Assembly: GCF_023035815.1 (NCBI RefSeq)
Contig: NZ_CP073174.1
Coordinates: 1 to 58,048, forward strand
DNA: 58,048 nt
Source of the DNA: Borrelia parkeri
Lineage (GTDB): Bacteria; Spirochaetota; Spirochaetia; Borreliales; Borreliaceae
Direction: 5' to 3'
The stretch's first letter is position 1. Each line of letters opens with the position of its first letter. Positions 46,768 to 55,726 of this stretch are shown here, piece after piece. Position numbers and translations under genes: made by a program. The notes under the pieces were generated by a model that saw only the letters and a list, made by a program, of their open reading frames with translations, ran no database searches and was not told the origin of the DNA.

Positions 46768-46820
46768 AAATAAAGTCTATAAATAATAAGCTAGGAGTTT
46801 GCTTCTCTTAGCTTATTTTG
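46768..46820 (+). terminator. Vsp 3' block and hairpin
   Basis: AAATAAAGTC (46768-46777), a shortened form of the vlp 3' word, precedes an AATAAGCTA..TAGCTTATT hairpin ending in TTTT. Confidence 0.7.
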
Positions 46821-46959
46821 TTTCTTTTTATTCTCTATTTACTTGCTTGACTACTTTAGTCTACTTCTTTAAGATTCCTTATGATTACTTTTATCTTTTA
46901 GACTTATATTTATGGCTTGATTTTACATTATTTTAGAACTTAATAATAATTTAGATTGC

Positions 46960-47978
46960 TTATTTTTACTTCTTAGCTGTGGTAGTGGTAGTGCTAAGGC
47001 TGAGGATCCTCAGAGTAGATTCTTAAAATCTCTTATTAGTTTAAGTAATGACTTCTTAAATGTTTTTACTTCCTTTACTGATATGGTTGGAGGAGTTTTA
47101 GGGTTTAATACTAATACTAAAAAGTCTGATATTGGGAACTACTTTAAAACTGTTCAGGATACTGTTTCATCTACTAAAGAAGCTCTTAAGAAAATTGTTT
47201 CTGACATGAAATCTGAAAATAATCCTAATGTAGAGGCTACTGATATCGCTGTAAAAGCTCTAATTACTAATACTCTTGATAAGATAATTGAGGGTGCAAA
47301 AACCGCTAGTGATGCTATTGGTGATGCTGGTGACTCAATTGGTGATGTTGTTAAAGGTGGTGCTGCTGGTGCAGGTGCTGCTGGTGAAGAAGCTTCAGTT
47401 AAGTCTCTTAGTGAAGGGATTGGAAAATTGTAGATGTGGTTCTTAAAGAAGGAAGTGCTGAGGCTGGAGATGATAAAAAAGCTGAAGATGGTTCTACTGT
47501 AAGGGGTAACGATGCTGGTGAAGCAGGTAAATTATTTGGTAATGCAGCTGCTGCTAGTGCTGATGCTGCAAAAAAATCAGCTGCTGATGCAGTTAAAGCA
47601 GTAGGAGCAGTAACTGGGGCTGACATATTACAAGCTATGGTTAAAAATGCTGATGCTGCTAAGTTAGCTAAGAATAATGGTGCTGCTAATGCTATTAATG
47701 TTAATTCTAAAGATGGGACCATATCAGGGGGTATTGCTTTAAGAGCTATGGCTAAAGATGGTAAATTTGCTAATGTTAATAATGGTGACACTGATGCGGA
47801 GAAAGCAGTTAAGGGAGCAGCTGTAAGTGCTGTTACTAAGGCGTTGGATACTCTCACAATAGCAATAAGAAATACTATTGATATAGGGCTTAAGACCCTT
47901 AAGGATGCTATGAATATTAATTCTACTGATACTCCTGTTACTACTGATAAGCAGGTTCCTGAAACTAAGAAGAACTAA
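46960..47978 (+). pseudogene. vlp: Class B vlp without start, frameshifted
   Basis: It begins inside the leader ([18 protein letters not shown]) right after the vsp 3' flank, with no start or RBS. The class B body is open to SLSEGIGKL, where one base is missing (GGAAAATTGTAG against GGAAAGATTGTAG in the gene at 2410) and the frame stops at 47431-47433. It resumes [20 protein letters not shown] and runs to the class B end ([18 protein letters not shown]). Two independent lesions, so silent. Confidence 0.85.
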
Positions 47979-48033
47979 TAATCAGGACTAAAGAGTATTT
48001 AATAACAAATACATAACTAAATAAAGTCATTTT

Positions 48034-48073
48034 AGGAAAACTCTTCTTTTCATAAGAATTGTTTTCCTTTTTT
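48034..48073 (+). terminator. Vlp cassette 3' hairpin
   Basis: AGGAAAAC..GTTTTCC hairpin with T run behind the class B pseudogene. Confidence 0.6.
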
Positions 48074-48127
48074 ACTATTTGTAATAATACTCAGGTCTAA
48101 ATAGTATTGATAGCAATCCTTTAACAA

Positions 48128-48203
48128 CAGATTGATGGTAAGACTGCATTTGAGCTTTTTGATAAACTAAAAAAAATAGACTAAACACTTTATGTTAGAT
48201 TTA
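48128..48203 (+). pseudogene. Short terminase remnant
   Basis: DGKTAFELFDKLKKID piece before the bdr promoter; matches the mirrored copy at 18895. Confidence 0.45.
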
Positions 48204-48239
48204 GGAACCCTTTTAAATCATATTTTACTAAAATAAGGT

Positions 48240-48267
48240 TCCTATAACAGTTAAAATATTATATAAT
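48240..48267 (+). promoter_or_regulatory. Conserved bdr promoter
   Basis: TATAAT at 48262-48267, 21 bases before the ATG. Confidence 0.55.
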
Positions 48268-48288
48268 AATTAGATAAGGAGTGTTTTT

Positions 48289-48942
48289 ATGGGACTTGCT
48301 CAACCTGTTATTACTCAACAAATGGTCATCAATGAACTTACTAAAGCCGGTATTAAGAGAGACATCGCTGTTGATCTGTCCTACAGATACTATCGTAATG
48401 AACTGACTTACAAAGATATTGAATTCTTAAAAGAAAACTTTGATATAAAGCTTGAAAAAGTTGAAGCACTCTTACAAGCTGAAATTAAATCTGTAGAGTC
48501 AAGCTTACAAGCTGAGATTAAATCTGTCAAAACTGAACTGGATAACAAAATAGATACCAAATTTAATGAACTTGATACTAAAATTGATACTAAATTCAAT
48601 GAACTTGATAATAAGATTGATACAGTTAGAAATGAATTAAAATCTGCCATTAAAGACTTGGATACTAAAATTGATTCTGTTGAGAATAATCTTAATACTA
48701 AGATAAATACTAAATTTAATGAACTTGATAAAAAAATTGATAATGTTAAAAATGAGGTTTCTCTTGTTAGAAAAGATATGGAAATTAATAGGGTGGAGCT
48801 TGATAATAAACTTGATAAAACCGCATCAGAATTTAAGAGTACATCAAGATTACATAATTGGATGTTTGGTACTCTTATTACCCTAAATATAGGAATATTT
48901 TTAACATTAATGTCCATAGTCTATTCATTGTTAAGTAAGTAA
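48289..48942 (+). CDS. bdr: Bdr protein, intact twin of the 18.1-18.8 kb copy
   Basis: A 217-residue Bdr protein. The N-terminal domain is GLAQPVITQQMVINELTKAG. The repeat region includes two TKFNELD..KIDT units and TKIDSVENNLNTKI. A segment specific to this pair, KNEVSLVRKDMEINRVELDN, precedes the membrane helix, which ends YSLLSK. It is nearly identical to the frameshifted left-arm gene, with matching flanks on both sides. Confidence 0.93.
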   Translation: MGLAQPVITQQMVINELTKAGIKRDIAVDLSYRYYRNELTYKDIEFLKENFDIKLEKVEALLQAEIKSVESSLQAEIKSVKTELDNKIDTKFNELDTKIDTKFNELDNKIDTVRNELKSAIKDLDTKIDSVENNLNTKINTKFNELDKKIDNVKNEVSLVRKDMEINRVELDNKLDKTASEFKSTSRLHNWMFGTLITLNIGIFLTLMSIVYSLLSK

Positions 48943-49136
48943 ATTTAAGTTAAGTAAACCCTTTCTTTCTTTGATATAATATCAATTATTTTCTTATCAA
49001 AATCAATAAATTTTATTAATTGTTATATTACACACAGTCTCTGAAATGTTAAAGTCTCTATGTTTTTAGCTTTTTTATTTTATTCAAAGGTTGTTAACCA
49101 TCTTGTCCCCTTGAGTTAATAAGGAGGCACGTGATA

Positions 49137-50228
49137 ATGAAAAGAATTACTTTTTGTGCGTTATTAATGACTTTATTTTTACTTCTTAGCTGTGGAAGTG
49201 GTCAACAACCAGAAGCAGGTAAGGGGGGCTCAGCAGCTACAGGAGGGAGAAGTTTAAGCGAAGTCCTAATGGAGGTAGGTAGAAGTGCTGAAAATGCTTT
49301 TTATTCTTTTTTAGAGTTACTCTCAGATACATTAGGCTTTACTGCTAAATCAACTACAAAGAAGAGTGATGTAGGAGGGTATTTTAACAGCTTAGGTGCG
49401 AAGCTTGGAAAAGCATCAGACGAATTAGAACAAGTAGCAAAGAAGTCAGAAGGAGAAGGAGAGGGCGCTAAAGATGAACCAATAGCCGTAGCAATTAGAA
49501 GTGCAGTTGATTCTGCTAAGGCTACTTTAAGCACATTAAAAACACATTTAGACTCTTTAAAAGATATAGGTGATGATAACCAAAAGGTAGGGGAAGCAGC
49601 AAGTGATGCTGGTGCTAAAGAAGGAACAGCAGTAAACGAGGAGTCATTAAAGAAATCCCTTAAAGCATTGAAAGGAATTGTAGAAGAAGCAGGTAAATCA
49701 GGTATTTCAAAACCAGAGACAGGTACTGTAACATTGAATGTAACTGGAGTAGATAATAAGGATGGGGCTAAAATATTAGCAACAAATTCTGCTGGTAATC
49801 CAGCAGCAGGAGATGCAGGTAAAGCCGCAGCAATACTATCAACTGTGAGTGGTGAGGAAATGCTAGCTTCGATAGTTAATTCAAAAGACACTGATGCAGT
49901 ACTAGGAGCTGGTGCAAATGGAGATACAACTGCCATTTCCTTTGCAAAAGGAGGAAATAATGCAGCTAACGTAGCACAAGCTGAAGCTAAGGCAGCAGCG
50001 GTAGCAGGAGGAATAGCATTGCGTTCATTAATTAAGGATGGCAAACTAGCAAAAGCAGCAGATGGGCAAGGAGGAGGAAAAGAGGTACAAGGAGTAGGAA
50101 TTACAGCGGCAAATAAGTTATTAGTAGCGGTAGAAGATATAATTAAGAAGACAGTAAAGAATGTGCTTAAAACAGCAAAAGAAAAAATAGATCAAGCAAG
50201 AGCTCCAAAGGTAGCAAGTCAGCAATAA
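49137..50228 (+). CDS. vlp: Variable large protein, class C (intact)
   Basis: A 363-residue Vlp lipoprotein. The leader is the common [10 protein letters not shown] form, not the unusual leader of the left class C gene. The class signature is SENAFYSFLELL-like ENAFYSFLELLSDTLGFTAK with STTKKSDVGGYF; the variable middle is Gly/Glu/Ala-rich. The segments GEEMLASIV and LRSLIKDGKLAK replace the class A/B motifs, and the end is VAVEDIIKKTVKNVLKTAKE with a short RAPKVASQQ tail. It is the only complete class C gene here. Confidence 0.93.
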   Translation: MKRITFCALLMTLFLLLSCGSGQQPEAGKGGSAATGGRSLSEVLMEVGRSAENAFYSFLELLSDTLGFTAKSTTKKSDVGGYFNSLGAKLGKASDELEQVAKKSEGEGEGAKDEPIAVAIRSAVDSAKATLSTLKTHLDSLKDIGDDNQKVGEAASDAGAKEGTAVNEESLKKSLKALKGIVEEAGKSGISKPETGTVTLNVTGVDNKDGAKILATNSAGNPAAGDAGKAAAILSTVSGEEMLASIVNSKDTDAVLGAGANGDTTAISFAKGGNNAANVAQAEAKAAAVAGGIALRSLIKDGKLAKAADGQGGGKEVQGVGITAANKLLVAVEDIIKKTVKNVLKTAKEKIDQARAPKVASQQ

Positions 50229-50266
50229 AATAGATACTTAGAATTAAATTATTAAGTAATTAGAGT

Positions 50267-50304
50267 AGAAGGCAATCTTAGATTTATATCTAAAATTGCC
50301 TTCT
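50267..50304 (+). terminator. Class C vlp terminator
   Basis: AGAAGGCAAT..ATTGCCTTCT hairpin, nearly the same element as at 14446-14481. Confidence 0.7.
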
Positions 50305-50343
50305 ATGTTTGTGTAAGAAGTTAAATTGGCTTCTTAATCTAAA

Positions 50344-50999
50344 ATTTCTTTCTTTGATTCACTTATCAAAATAGGTCAAGGATTTCAAGAGATTTTTGGC
50401 GTTTTTGGTAATGCTATTGGGGATGCTTTTGGACTTACAGCAGTTAAATCGGGTGATAAGAGAAATAAAATAGGTGAACACTTTAAGACTATAGGTGATG
50501 GGCTTTCAACTACTAAGAATAAGTTAAATGAGCTATCAGGTGAAATATCTGAAGCAAAAAATGCTAATGGTAGCACAATTGAAGCTGTTAAGAGTGCAAT
50601 TAGCAGTGCAAATGATGTCTTTGAACAACTAATTACTTCTTTAACTAAACTTACTGATGTAACTAAGGATGGTTCTGACATTGGTGATACTGCTAGTGCT
50701 GCGGATGCAGTGGCTACTGATAAGACTAGTGTTGATTCTATTATTAAAGAAGTTAAAGCTATTATTGATGAAGCAAAGAAATCTGGAATAGAAATCAAGT
50801 CTGGAGAGGCTGGTAATGCAGTAAATGTTGCTGCTTTAACTGCTGTAAATAAAATATTAGGAATACTTGACCTAATATTAGGAAAACAGTAGCAAGTAAT
50901 CTAAATAAGATAAGAGAAGCTGTTAAAGGGATACAGTACTCTGAGACTACTACTGAATCAACTGAATCTAGTACTACTCAACCCTCTACTACTAAATAA
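50344..50999 (+). pseudogene. vlp: Headless class E vlp with frameshift and deletion
   Basis: The open frame starts at [19 protein letters not shown], without leader or start, just beyond the class C terminator; the edge equals that at 14432. It reads through [20 protein letters not shown] to GIEIKSGEAGNAVNVAA, then jumps to LTAVNKILGILDLI (large deletion). There a single missing A (CTAATATTAGG) ends the frame at 50890-50892; the shifted frame gives the normal tail [20 protein letters not shown] to TAA 50997-50999. Confidence 0.85.
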
Positions 51000-51019
51000 A
51001 TTATCTAATTAAATAATCT

Positions 51020-51079
51020 AAATAAAGTCATTTGAGGAAATCTCATGAAAAGAAGAGATTTCCTCAAATGACTTTATTT
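51020..51079. repeat. Perfect 25-bp inverted repeat joining a 3' block to a vlp leader
   Basis: Arms 51020-51044 and 51055-51079 are perfectly complementary with a ten-base loop. The left arm is the 3' block of the preceding cassette; the right arm ends in AATGACTTTATTT, which is at the same time codons of the next vlp's leader. The RBS block and first ten leader codons are lost here. Confidence 0.85.
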
Positions 51080-52099
51080 TTACTTCTTAGTTGTGGGAGT
51101 GGCAGTACTAAGGCTGAGGATCCTAAAACCACATTCTTAACTTCTATTGCTAATTTAGGTAAAGGCTTCTTAGATGTTTTTACTTCCCTTTCTGATATGA
51201 TTACTGGTGCTTTTGGTATTAAGGCTGACACTAAGAAATCTGATATAGGGAAATACTTTAGTGATATTGAGACTACTATGAACACAGTTAAAAAAAAGTT
51301 ACAAGAGGAAGTTGCTAAGAATGGAAATTACTCAAAGGTTAAATCAGTCGTTGATACTTTTATCACAGGCACATTAGAAAAAATTGCTGATGGTGCAAAG
51401 GAAGCTGCTAAAGGGGCTACAGGAGAAGATAAGATTGGTGGTGCTACTAAAGATAGCGGTCAGGATCCTGCACCTGCTGATGCTGCAAGTGTAAACTCAC
51501 TTGTTAAAGGAATTAAAGAAATTGTTGGAGTGGTTTTAAAGGACAATGAAGGAAATGCTACTGCTACTAAAACTGCAGAAGATGAGCAAAAATCAATTGG
51601 TAAATTGTTTGAAAAGAAAGCAAGTGGTACAGACGCAGAGGCAGCTGCAGCTAGCGCATCAATTGGAGCTGTAACTGGTGTTGATATTCTAAAAGCTATT
51701 GCTAAATCTGAAAAAAATCCTGTTGCTGATAATACTAATGGCATTAATGCAGCTAAAGATGCAGCTGGGATTGCTATTGCTCCGGCTGTAGATGGCAAAA
51801 ATGAAATTTCTACTGCAGAAGCAAAGAAAGATGCAGTTATTGCTGCGGGTATTGCACTGCGAGCTATGGCTAAGGGTGGTAAATTTGCTGCTAAACAAAA
51901 TGAAGAGAAATCAGCTCATGCAGTTAATGGTGCAGCTGCTAGTGCTGTTGGTAAGACTTTAAGTACTTTAATAATAGCAATAAGAAATACTGTTGATAGT
52001 GGTTTAAAGACAATTAGTGATGCTCTTGCTACAGTTACACAAGAAGATAAATCTTTAGATTCTACTATACCTGCAGACTCAACAGCTAGTGGACAATAA
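51068..52099 (+). pseudogene. vlp: Class A vlp cut at leader codon 11
   Basis: A 343-codon open frame from the internal ATG ([12 protein letters not shown]) to TASGQ. The RBS block is replaced by the right arm of a perfect inverted repeat, so translation is unlikely. The body is a full class A protein ([56 protein letters not shown]). The variable block AAGIAIAPAVDGKNEI relates it to the genes at 9454 and 43966. Complete in body, so it could still be a donor. Confidence 0.75.
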
Positions 52100-52143
52100 T
52101 AAAGAATTATTAATAAAACATACATAACTAAATAAAGTCATTT

Positions 52144-52187
52144 GAGGAAAACTATTTCTCTTCATGAGATTCGTTTTCCTTTTTTAC
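52144..52187 (+). terminator. Vlp cassette 3' hairpin
   Basis: GAGGAAAAC..GTTTTCC hairpin with T run after the vlp ending at 52099. Confidence 0.65.
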
Positions 52188-52237
52188 TATCTGTAATAAT
52201 ACTCAGGTCTAAATAGTATTGATAGCTATCCTTTAAC

Positions 52238-52312
52238 AACAGATTGATGGTAAGATTTCATTTCAGCTTTTTGATAAACTAAAAAAAATAGACTAAACAC
52301 TTTATGTTGAAG
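52238..52312 (+). pseudogene. Short terminase remnant
   Basis: DGKISFQLFDKLKKID piece before the bdr promoter. Confidence 0.45.
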
Positions 52313-52349
52313 ATAGGAACCCTTTTAAATCACATTTTACTAAAATAAG

Positions 52350-52379
52350 GTTCCTATAACACTTAAGATATTATATAAT
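52350..52379 (+). promoter_or_regulatory. Conserved bdr promoter
   Basis: TATAAT at 52374-52379, 20 bases before the ATG. Confidence 0.55.
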
Positions 52380-52399
52380 AATTACATAAGGAGATTTTT

Positions 52400-53182
52400 A
52401 TGGGACTTGCTCAACCAGTTATTACTCAACAAATGGTTATAGCTGAACTTACTAAAGCTGGTATAAATAGAGATATTGCTATTGATTTATCTTACAGATA
52501 TTATAAAAATGAGCTTACACACAAGGATATTGAGTATTTAGAGACTACTTTTAACCTTAAGCTTGAAAAAGTTGAAGCACTCTTACAAGCTGAGATTAAA
52601 TCAATCAAAACTGATCTGGATACTAAAATTGATACTAAATTCAATGAACTTGATAACAAGATTGATACAGTTAGAAGTGAATTAAAATCTGACATTAAAG
52701 ACCTTGATACCAAAATCGATTCTGTTGAGAGTAATCTTAATACTAAGATTGATACAGTTAGAAGTGAATTAAAATCTGATATTAAAGACCTTGATACCAA
52801 AATCGATTCTGTTGAGAATAATCTTAATACTAAGATTGATACAGTTAGAAGTGAATTAAAATCTGACATTAAAGACCTTGATACCAAAATCGATTCTGTT
52901 GAGAATAATCTTAATACTAAGATTGATACAGTTAGAAGTGAATTAAAATCTGATATTAAAGACCTTGATACCAAAATCGATTCTGTTGAGAATAATCTTA
53001 ATACTAAGATTGATACAGTTAGAAGTGAATTAAAATCTGACATTAAAGACCTTGATAATAAGATTGATGTTAACAAAATGGAGCTTAAGAGTACATTAAG
53101 ACTGCATGGTTGGATGTTTGGTACCCTTATTACCCTTAATATAGGAATATTTTTAGCATTAATGTCATTATTAGTAAAGTAA
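52400..53182 (+). CDS. bdr: Bdr protein, longest copy with tandem 29-residue repeats
   Basis: A 260-residue Bdr protein. After the common N-terminal domain it carries four consecutive 29-residue units (KIDTVRSELKSDIKDLDTKI plus DSVENNLNT) and a partial fifth, then VNKMELKSTLRLHGW and the membrane helix ending LLVK. The repeat array forms a long coiled coil. It is about 45-110 residues longer than its paralogues here, all of it by repeat expansion. RBS AAGGAG and the conserved promoter precede it. Confidence 0.93.
   Translation: MGLAQPVITQQMVIAELTKAGINRDIAIDLSYRYYKNELTHKDIEYLETTFNLKLEKVEALLQAEIKSIKTDLDTKIDTKFNELDNKIDTVRSELKSDIKDLDTKIDSVESNLNTKIDTVRSELKSDIKDLDTKIDSVENNLNTKIDTVRSELKSDIKDLDTKIDSVENNLNTKIDTVRSELKSDIKDLDTKIDSVENNLNTKIDTVRSELKSDIKDLDNKIDVNKMELKSTLRLHGWMFGTLITLNIGIFLALMSLLVK
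52658..53005 (+). repeat. Four tandem 87-bp repeats within bdr
   Basis: Units start at 52658, 52745, 52832 and 52919, with a partial fifth at 53006. They differ at only a few positions (GACATT/GATATT, GAGAGT/GAGAAT), so the expansion is recent. The unit length is a multiple of three and keeps the frame. Confidence 0.92.
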
Positions 53183-53348
53183 ATTTATTTAATTATCCCT
53201 CTTATTTATTTGGCTACATAATATTAGTTATTTTCTTATCAAAATTATTTAATTGCTTGTTAGGGACAATTAAATAAAATTAATTGTTATATCACAAGAA
53301 GGACAAGTTAAAGCATTTCCCCTTGAGTAAAAAATGAGGCACGTGATA

Positions 53349-54401
53349 ATGAAAAGAATTACTTTAAGTGCATTATTAATGACTTTATTTTTACTTATGA
53401 GTTGTGGAGCTGGTAGTACTAATGCTGAGGATCCTCAGAGTAGATTCTTGAAATCTCTTATTAGTTTAGGTAATGACTTCTTAGATGTTTTCACTTCTTT
53501 TACTGATATGGTTGGAGGGGTTTTAGGGTTTAATACTAATACTAAAAAGTCTGATGTTGGAGCTTACTTTAAAACTGTTCAGGATACTGTACAAGGCACT
53601 AAGGATAAGCTTAATAAAATTGTTGCTGACATGAAATCTGATAATAATCCTAATGCAGAGGCTACTGATACCGCTGTAAAAGCTCTAATTACTAATACTC
53701 TTGATAAGATAATCCAGGGGGCTAAGACTGCTAGTGAGGCTATTGGTACTACAGGTGATGACCTACTTGGTAATGTTGCTGCTCACGCAGCTCCTGCAGG
53801 TGCTAAAGGTGAAACTGAAAATTTAATAAAAGGCATTAAATCGATTGTAGATGTGGTTCTTAAAGAAGGAAGTGCTGATTCGGGTGATGATAAAAAGGCT
53901 GAAGATGGTTCTACTACAAGAACCGGTGGCAATGCTACTGACAATGAAGCAGGAAAGTTATTTGCTTCTGCTAATGCAGGGGCTGCAGATGCTGCAAAAA
54001 AATCAGCTGCTGATGCTGCTAAGGCTGTTGGTGCTGTAACTGGTTCTGACATTTTACAAGCTATCGTTAAAGATAATGGTGATGCTGCTAAATTAGCAAC
54101 TGCTCAAAATGCTGCTAATGCTGCTAAAAAAGATGCCGAAGTAGCAGGGGCTATAGCCTTAAGAGCTATGGCTAAAGGCGGTAAATTTACTGGTCCTAGT
54201 GCTGATGATCAAGGGGGTGTTGCTCCTATCGTTAAAGGTGCAGCTGTAAGTGCAGTTACTAAGGCTTTAGATGCATTAACAATAGCAATAAGAGATACTA
54301 TTGATACAGGACTTAAAACTGTTAAAGATGCTATAAATATTAATACTACTGATACTCCTGTGACCACTGATAATACAACCTCTGAAGCTAAAAACCAATA
54401 A
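53349..54401 (+). CDS. vlp: Variable large protein, class B
   Basis: A 350-residue Vlp lipoprotein with LS leader ([19 protein letters not shown]) and [19 protein letters not shown]. The class signature is [18 protein letters not shown]. The variable middle is Ala/Gly/Thr-rich. [12 protein letters not shown] has Ser in place of the usual Ala. [12 protein letters not shown] precedes [20 protein letters not shown]. It is the only right-arm class B gene with an intact frame. The RBS here reads AATGAGGCACGTGATAATG (one base off the usual AAGGAGG). Confidence 0.93.
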   Translation: MKRITLSALLMTLFLLMSCGAGSTNAEDPQSRFLKSLISLGNDFLDVFTSFTDMVGGVLGFNTNTKKSDVGAYFKTVQDTVQGTKDKLNKIVADMKSDNNPNAEATDTAVKALITNTLDKIIQGAKTASEAIGTTGDDLLGNVAAHAAPAGAKGETENLIKGIKSIVDVVLKEGSADSGDDKKAEDGSTTRTGGNATDNEAGKLFASANAGAADAAKKSAADAAKAVGAVTGSDILQAIVKDNGDAAKLATAQNAANAAKKDAEVAGAIALRAMAKGGKFTGPSADDQGGVAPIVKGAAVSAVTKALDALTIAIRDTIDTGLKTVKDAININTTDTPVTTDNTTSEAKNQ

Positions 54402-54442
54402 TCAGAATTAATAACAATATATATAATTAAATAAAGTCATTT

Positions 54443-54484
54443 GAGGAAAACTATTTCTCTCTTTATGAGAATTGTTTTCCTTTT
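54443..54484 (+). terminator. Vlp cassette 3' hairpin
   Basis: GAGGAAAAC..GTTTTCC hairpin between the class B and class A genes; the next RBS block follows only 25 bases later. Confidence 0.65.
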
Positions 54485-54524
54485 ATTTATATTTGTCCCC
54501 TGGTTAATAAGGAGGCACGTGATA

Positions 54525-55601
54525 ATGAAAAGAATTACTTTTTGTGCGTTATTAATGACTTTATTTTTACTTCTTAGTTGTGGGAGTGGTAGTACTAAGA
54601 CGGAAGATCCTAAGACCTTATTCTTAACTTCTATTGCTAATTTGGGTAAAGGTTTCTTAGATGTTTTTACTTCCCTTTCTGATATGGTTTCTGGTGCCTT
54701 TGGCATTAAAGCAGATACTAAGAAATCTGACATTGGTAAGTATTTCACTGATATTGCTGACACTATGACATCTGTTAAAAAGAAGTTGCAAGCAGAAGTT
54801 GCTAAGAATGGAAATTACTCAAAGGTTAAATCAGTTGTTGATACATTTATCACTAACACATTAGACAAGATCGCAGAAGGAGCTAAGAAAGCTGCTAGTG
54901 GGGCTATAACTGATGCTGCTATTGGTGAAGTTGTGAAATCTGATGCTGGTACTAGCGTTGACGCTACAAGTGTCAATGCTCTTGTTAAAGGAATTAAGAC
55001 TATTGTTGATGTGTTTTTAAAAGAAGGTGATGGACAAGCAGATAAAACGGATCCTGTTGATGCTGATAAGAAAGATATTGGTAAGTTATTTGGGGCTAAA
55101 AATGAGGCTGATAAAGGTGCTGAAGAGAAACATGTAGCTGCTGCTGGTGCATCAATTGGGGCTGTAACTGGGGCTGATATCCTAAAAGCTATTGCTGCTT
55201 CTAATGCTGATGCTAAGAAAGATGGTAAAGTTAAGGATGCTACGGATGCAGCTTCTCTGGCTTTAGCTAAGGGTACTTCTACTGATAATGATGATCAACT
55301 TGGAGATGCAGCAAAGAAAGATGCAGTTATTGCTGCTGGTATCGCACTGAGAGCAATGGCTAAGGATGGTAAATTTATTGTTAAAGATACAGCTGCTAAG
55401 AAGACAGAAGCTGAAGCAGCTAAGGGAGCAGCTGCTAGTGCTGTTGGTAAGACTTTAAGTACTCTTATAATAGCAATAAGAAATACTGTTGATAGTGGTT
55501 TAAAGACAATAAGTGATTCTCTTGCTACAGTTACACAAGAAGATAAGTCTGCAGATTCTACTACACCTGCAGAAGCAGCAACTGGTGGACAACAACAATA
55601 A
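54525..55601 (+). CDS. vlp: Variable large protein, class A
   Basis: A 358-residue Vlp lipoprotein, FC leader, class A signature ([20 protein letters not shown]). The variable blocks IGEVVKSDAGTS, EGDGQADKTDPVDADKKD and DAASLALAKGTSTDNDDQL match the left-arm gene at 16875, its mirror-arm relative. Conserved end: AIRNTVDSGLKTI, VTQEDKSADSTT. The leader carries AATGACTTTATTT at 54554-54566 and the 3' block its complement at 55629-55641. The upstream 28-codon extension through the hairpin is rejected. Confidence 0.93.
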   Translation: MKRITFCALLMTLFLLLSCGSGSTKTEDPKTLFLTSIANLGKGFLDVFTSLSDMVSGAFGIKADTKKSDIGKYFTDIADTMTSVKKKLQAEVAKNGNYSKVKSVVDTFITNTLDKIAEGAKKAASGAITDAAIGEVVKSDAGTSVDATSVNALVKGIKTIVDVFLKEGDGQADKTDPVDADKKDIGKLFGAKNEADKGAEEKHVAAAGASIGAVTGADILKAIAASNADAKKDGKVKDATDAASLALAKGTSTDNDDQLGDAAKKDAVIAAGIALRAMAKDGKFIVKDTAAKKTEAEAAKGAAASAVGKTLSTLIIAIRNTVDSGLKTISDSLATVTQEDKSADSTTPAEAATGGQQQ

Positions 55602-55642
55602 ATAATTATTAATAAAACATACATAACTAAATAAAGTCATTT

Positions 55643-55684
55643 GAGGAAAACTCTTCTCTCTTCATGAGAACCGTTTTCCTTTTG
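55643..55684 (+). terminator. Vlp cassette 3' hairpin
   Basis: GAGGAAAACTCTTCTC..GAGAACCGTTTTCC hairpin, the most regular example, followed by TTTTG. Confidence 0.7.
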
Positions 55685-55726
55685 TTTATGTCTAGCTCCC
55701 TTGAGTAAAAAAGGAGGCACGTGATA

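Noticed and set aside
52658..53005. CRISPR-like array
   Set aside because: The units are contiguous 87-bp in-frame coding repeats without unique spacers.
52501..53076. Antisense open frame with SILVSRSL repeats opposite bdr (similar at 3835, 20483, 41304, 48408)
   Set aside because: It is the reverse reading of the KID-type repeat region; its periodicity comes from bdr.
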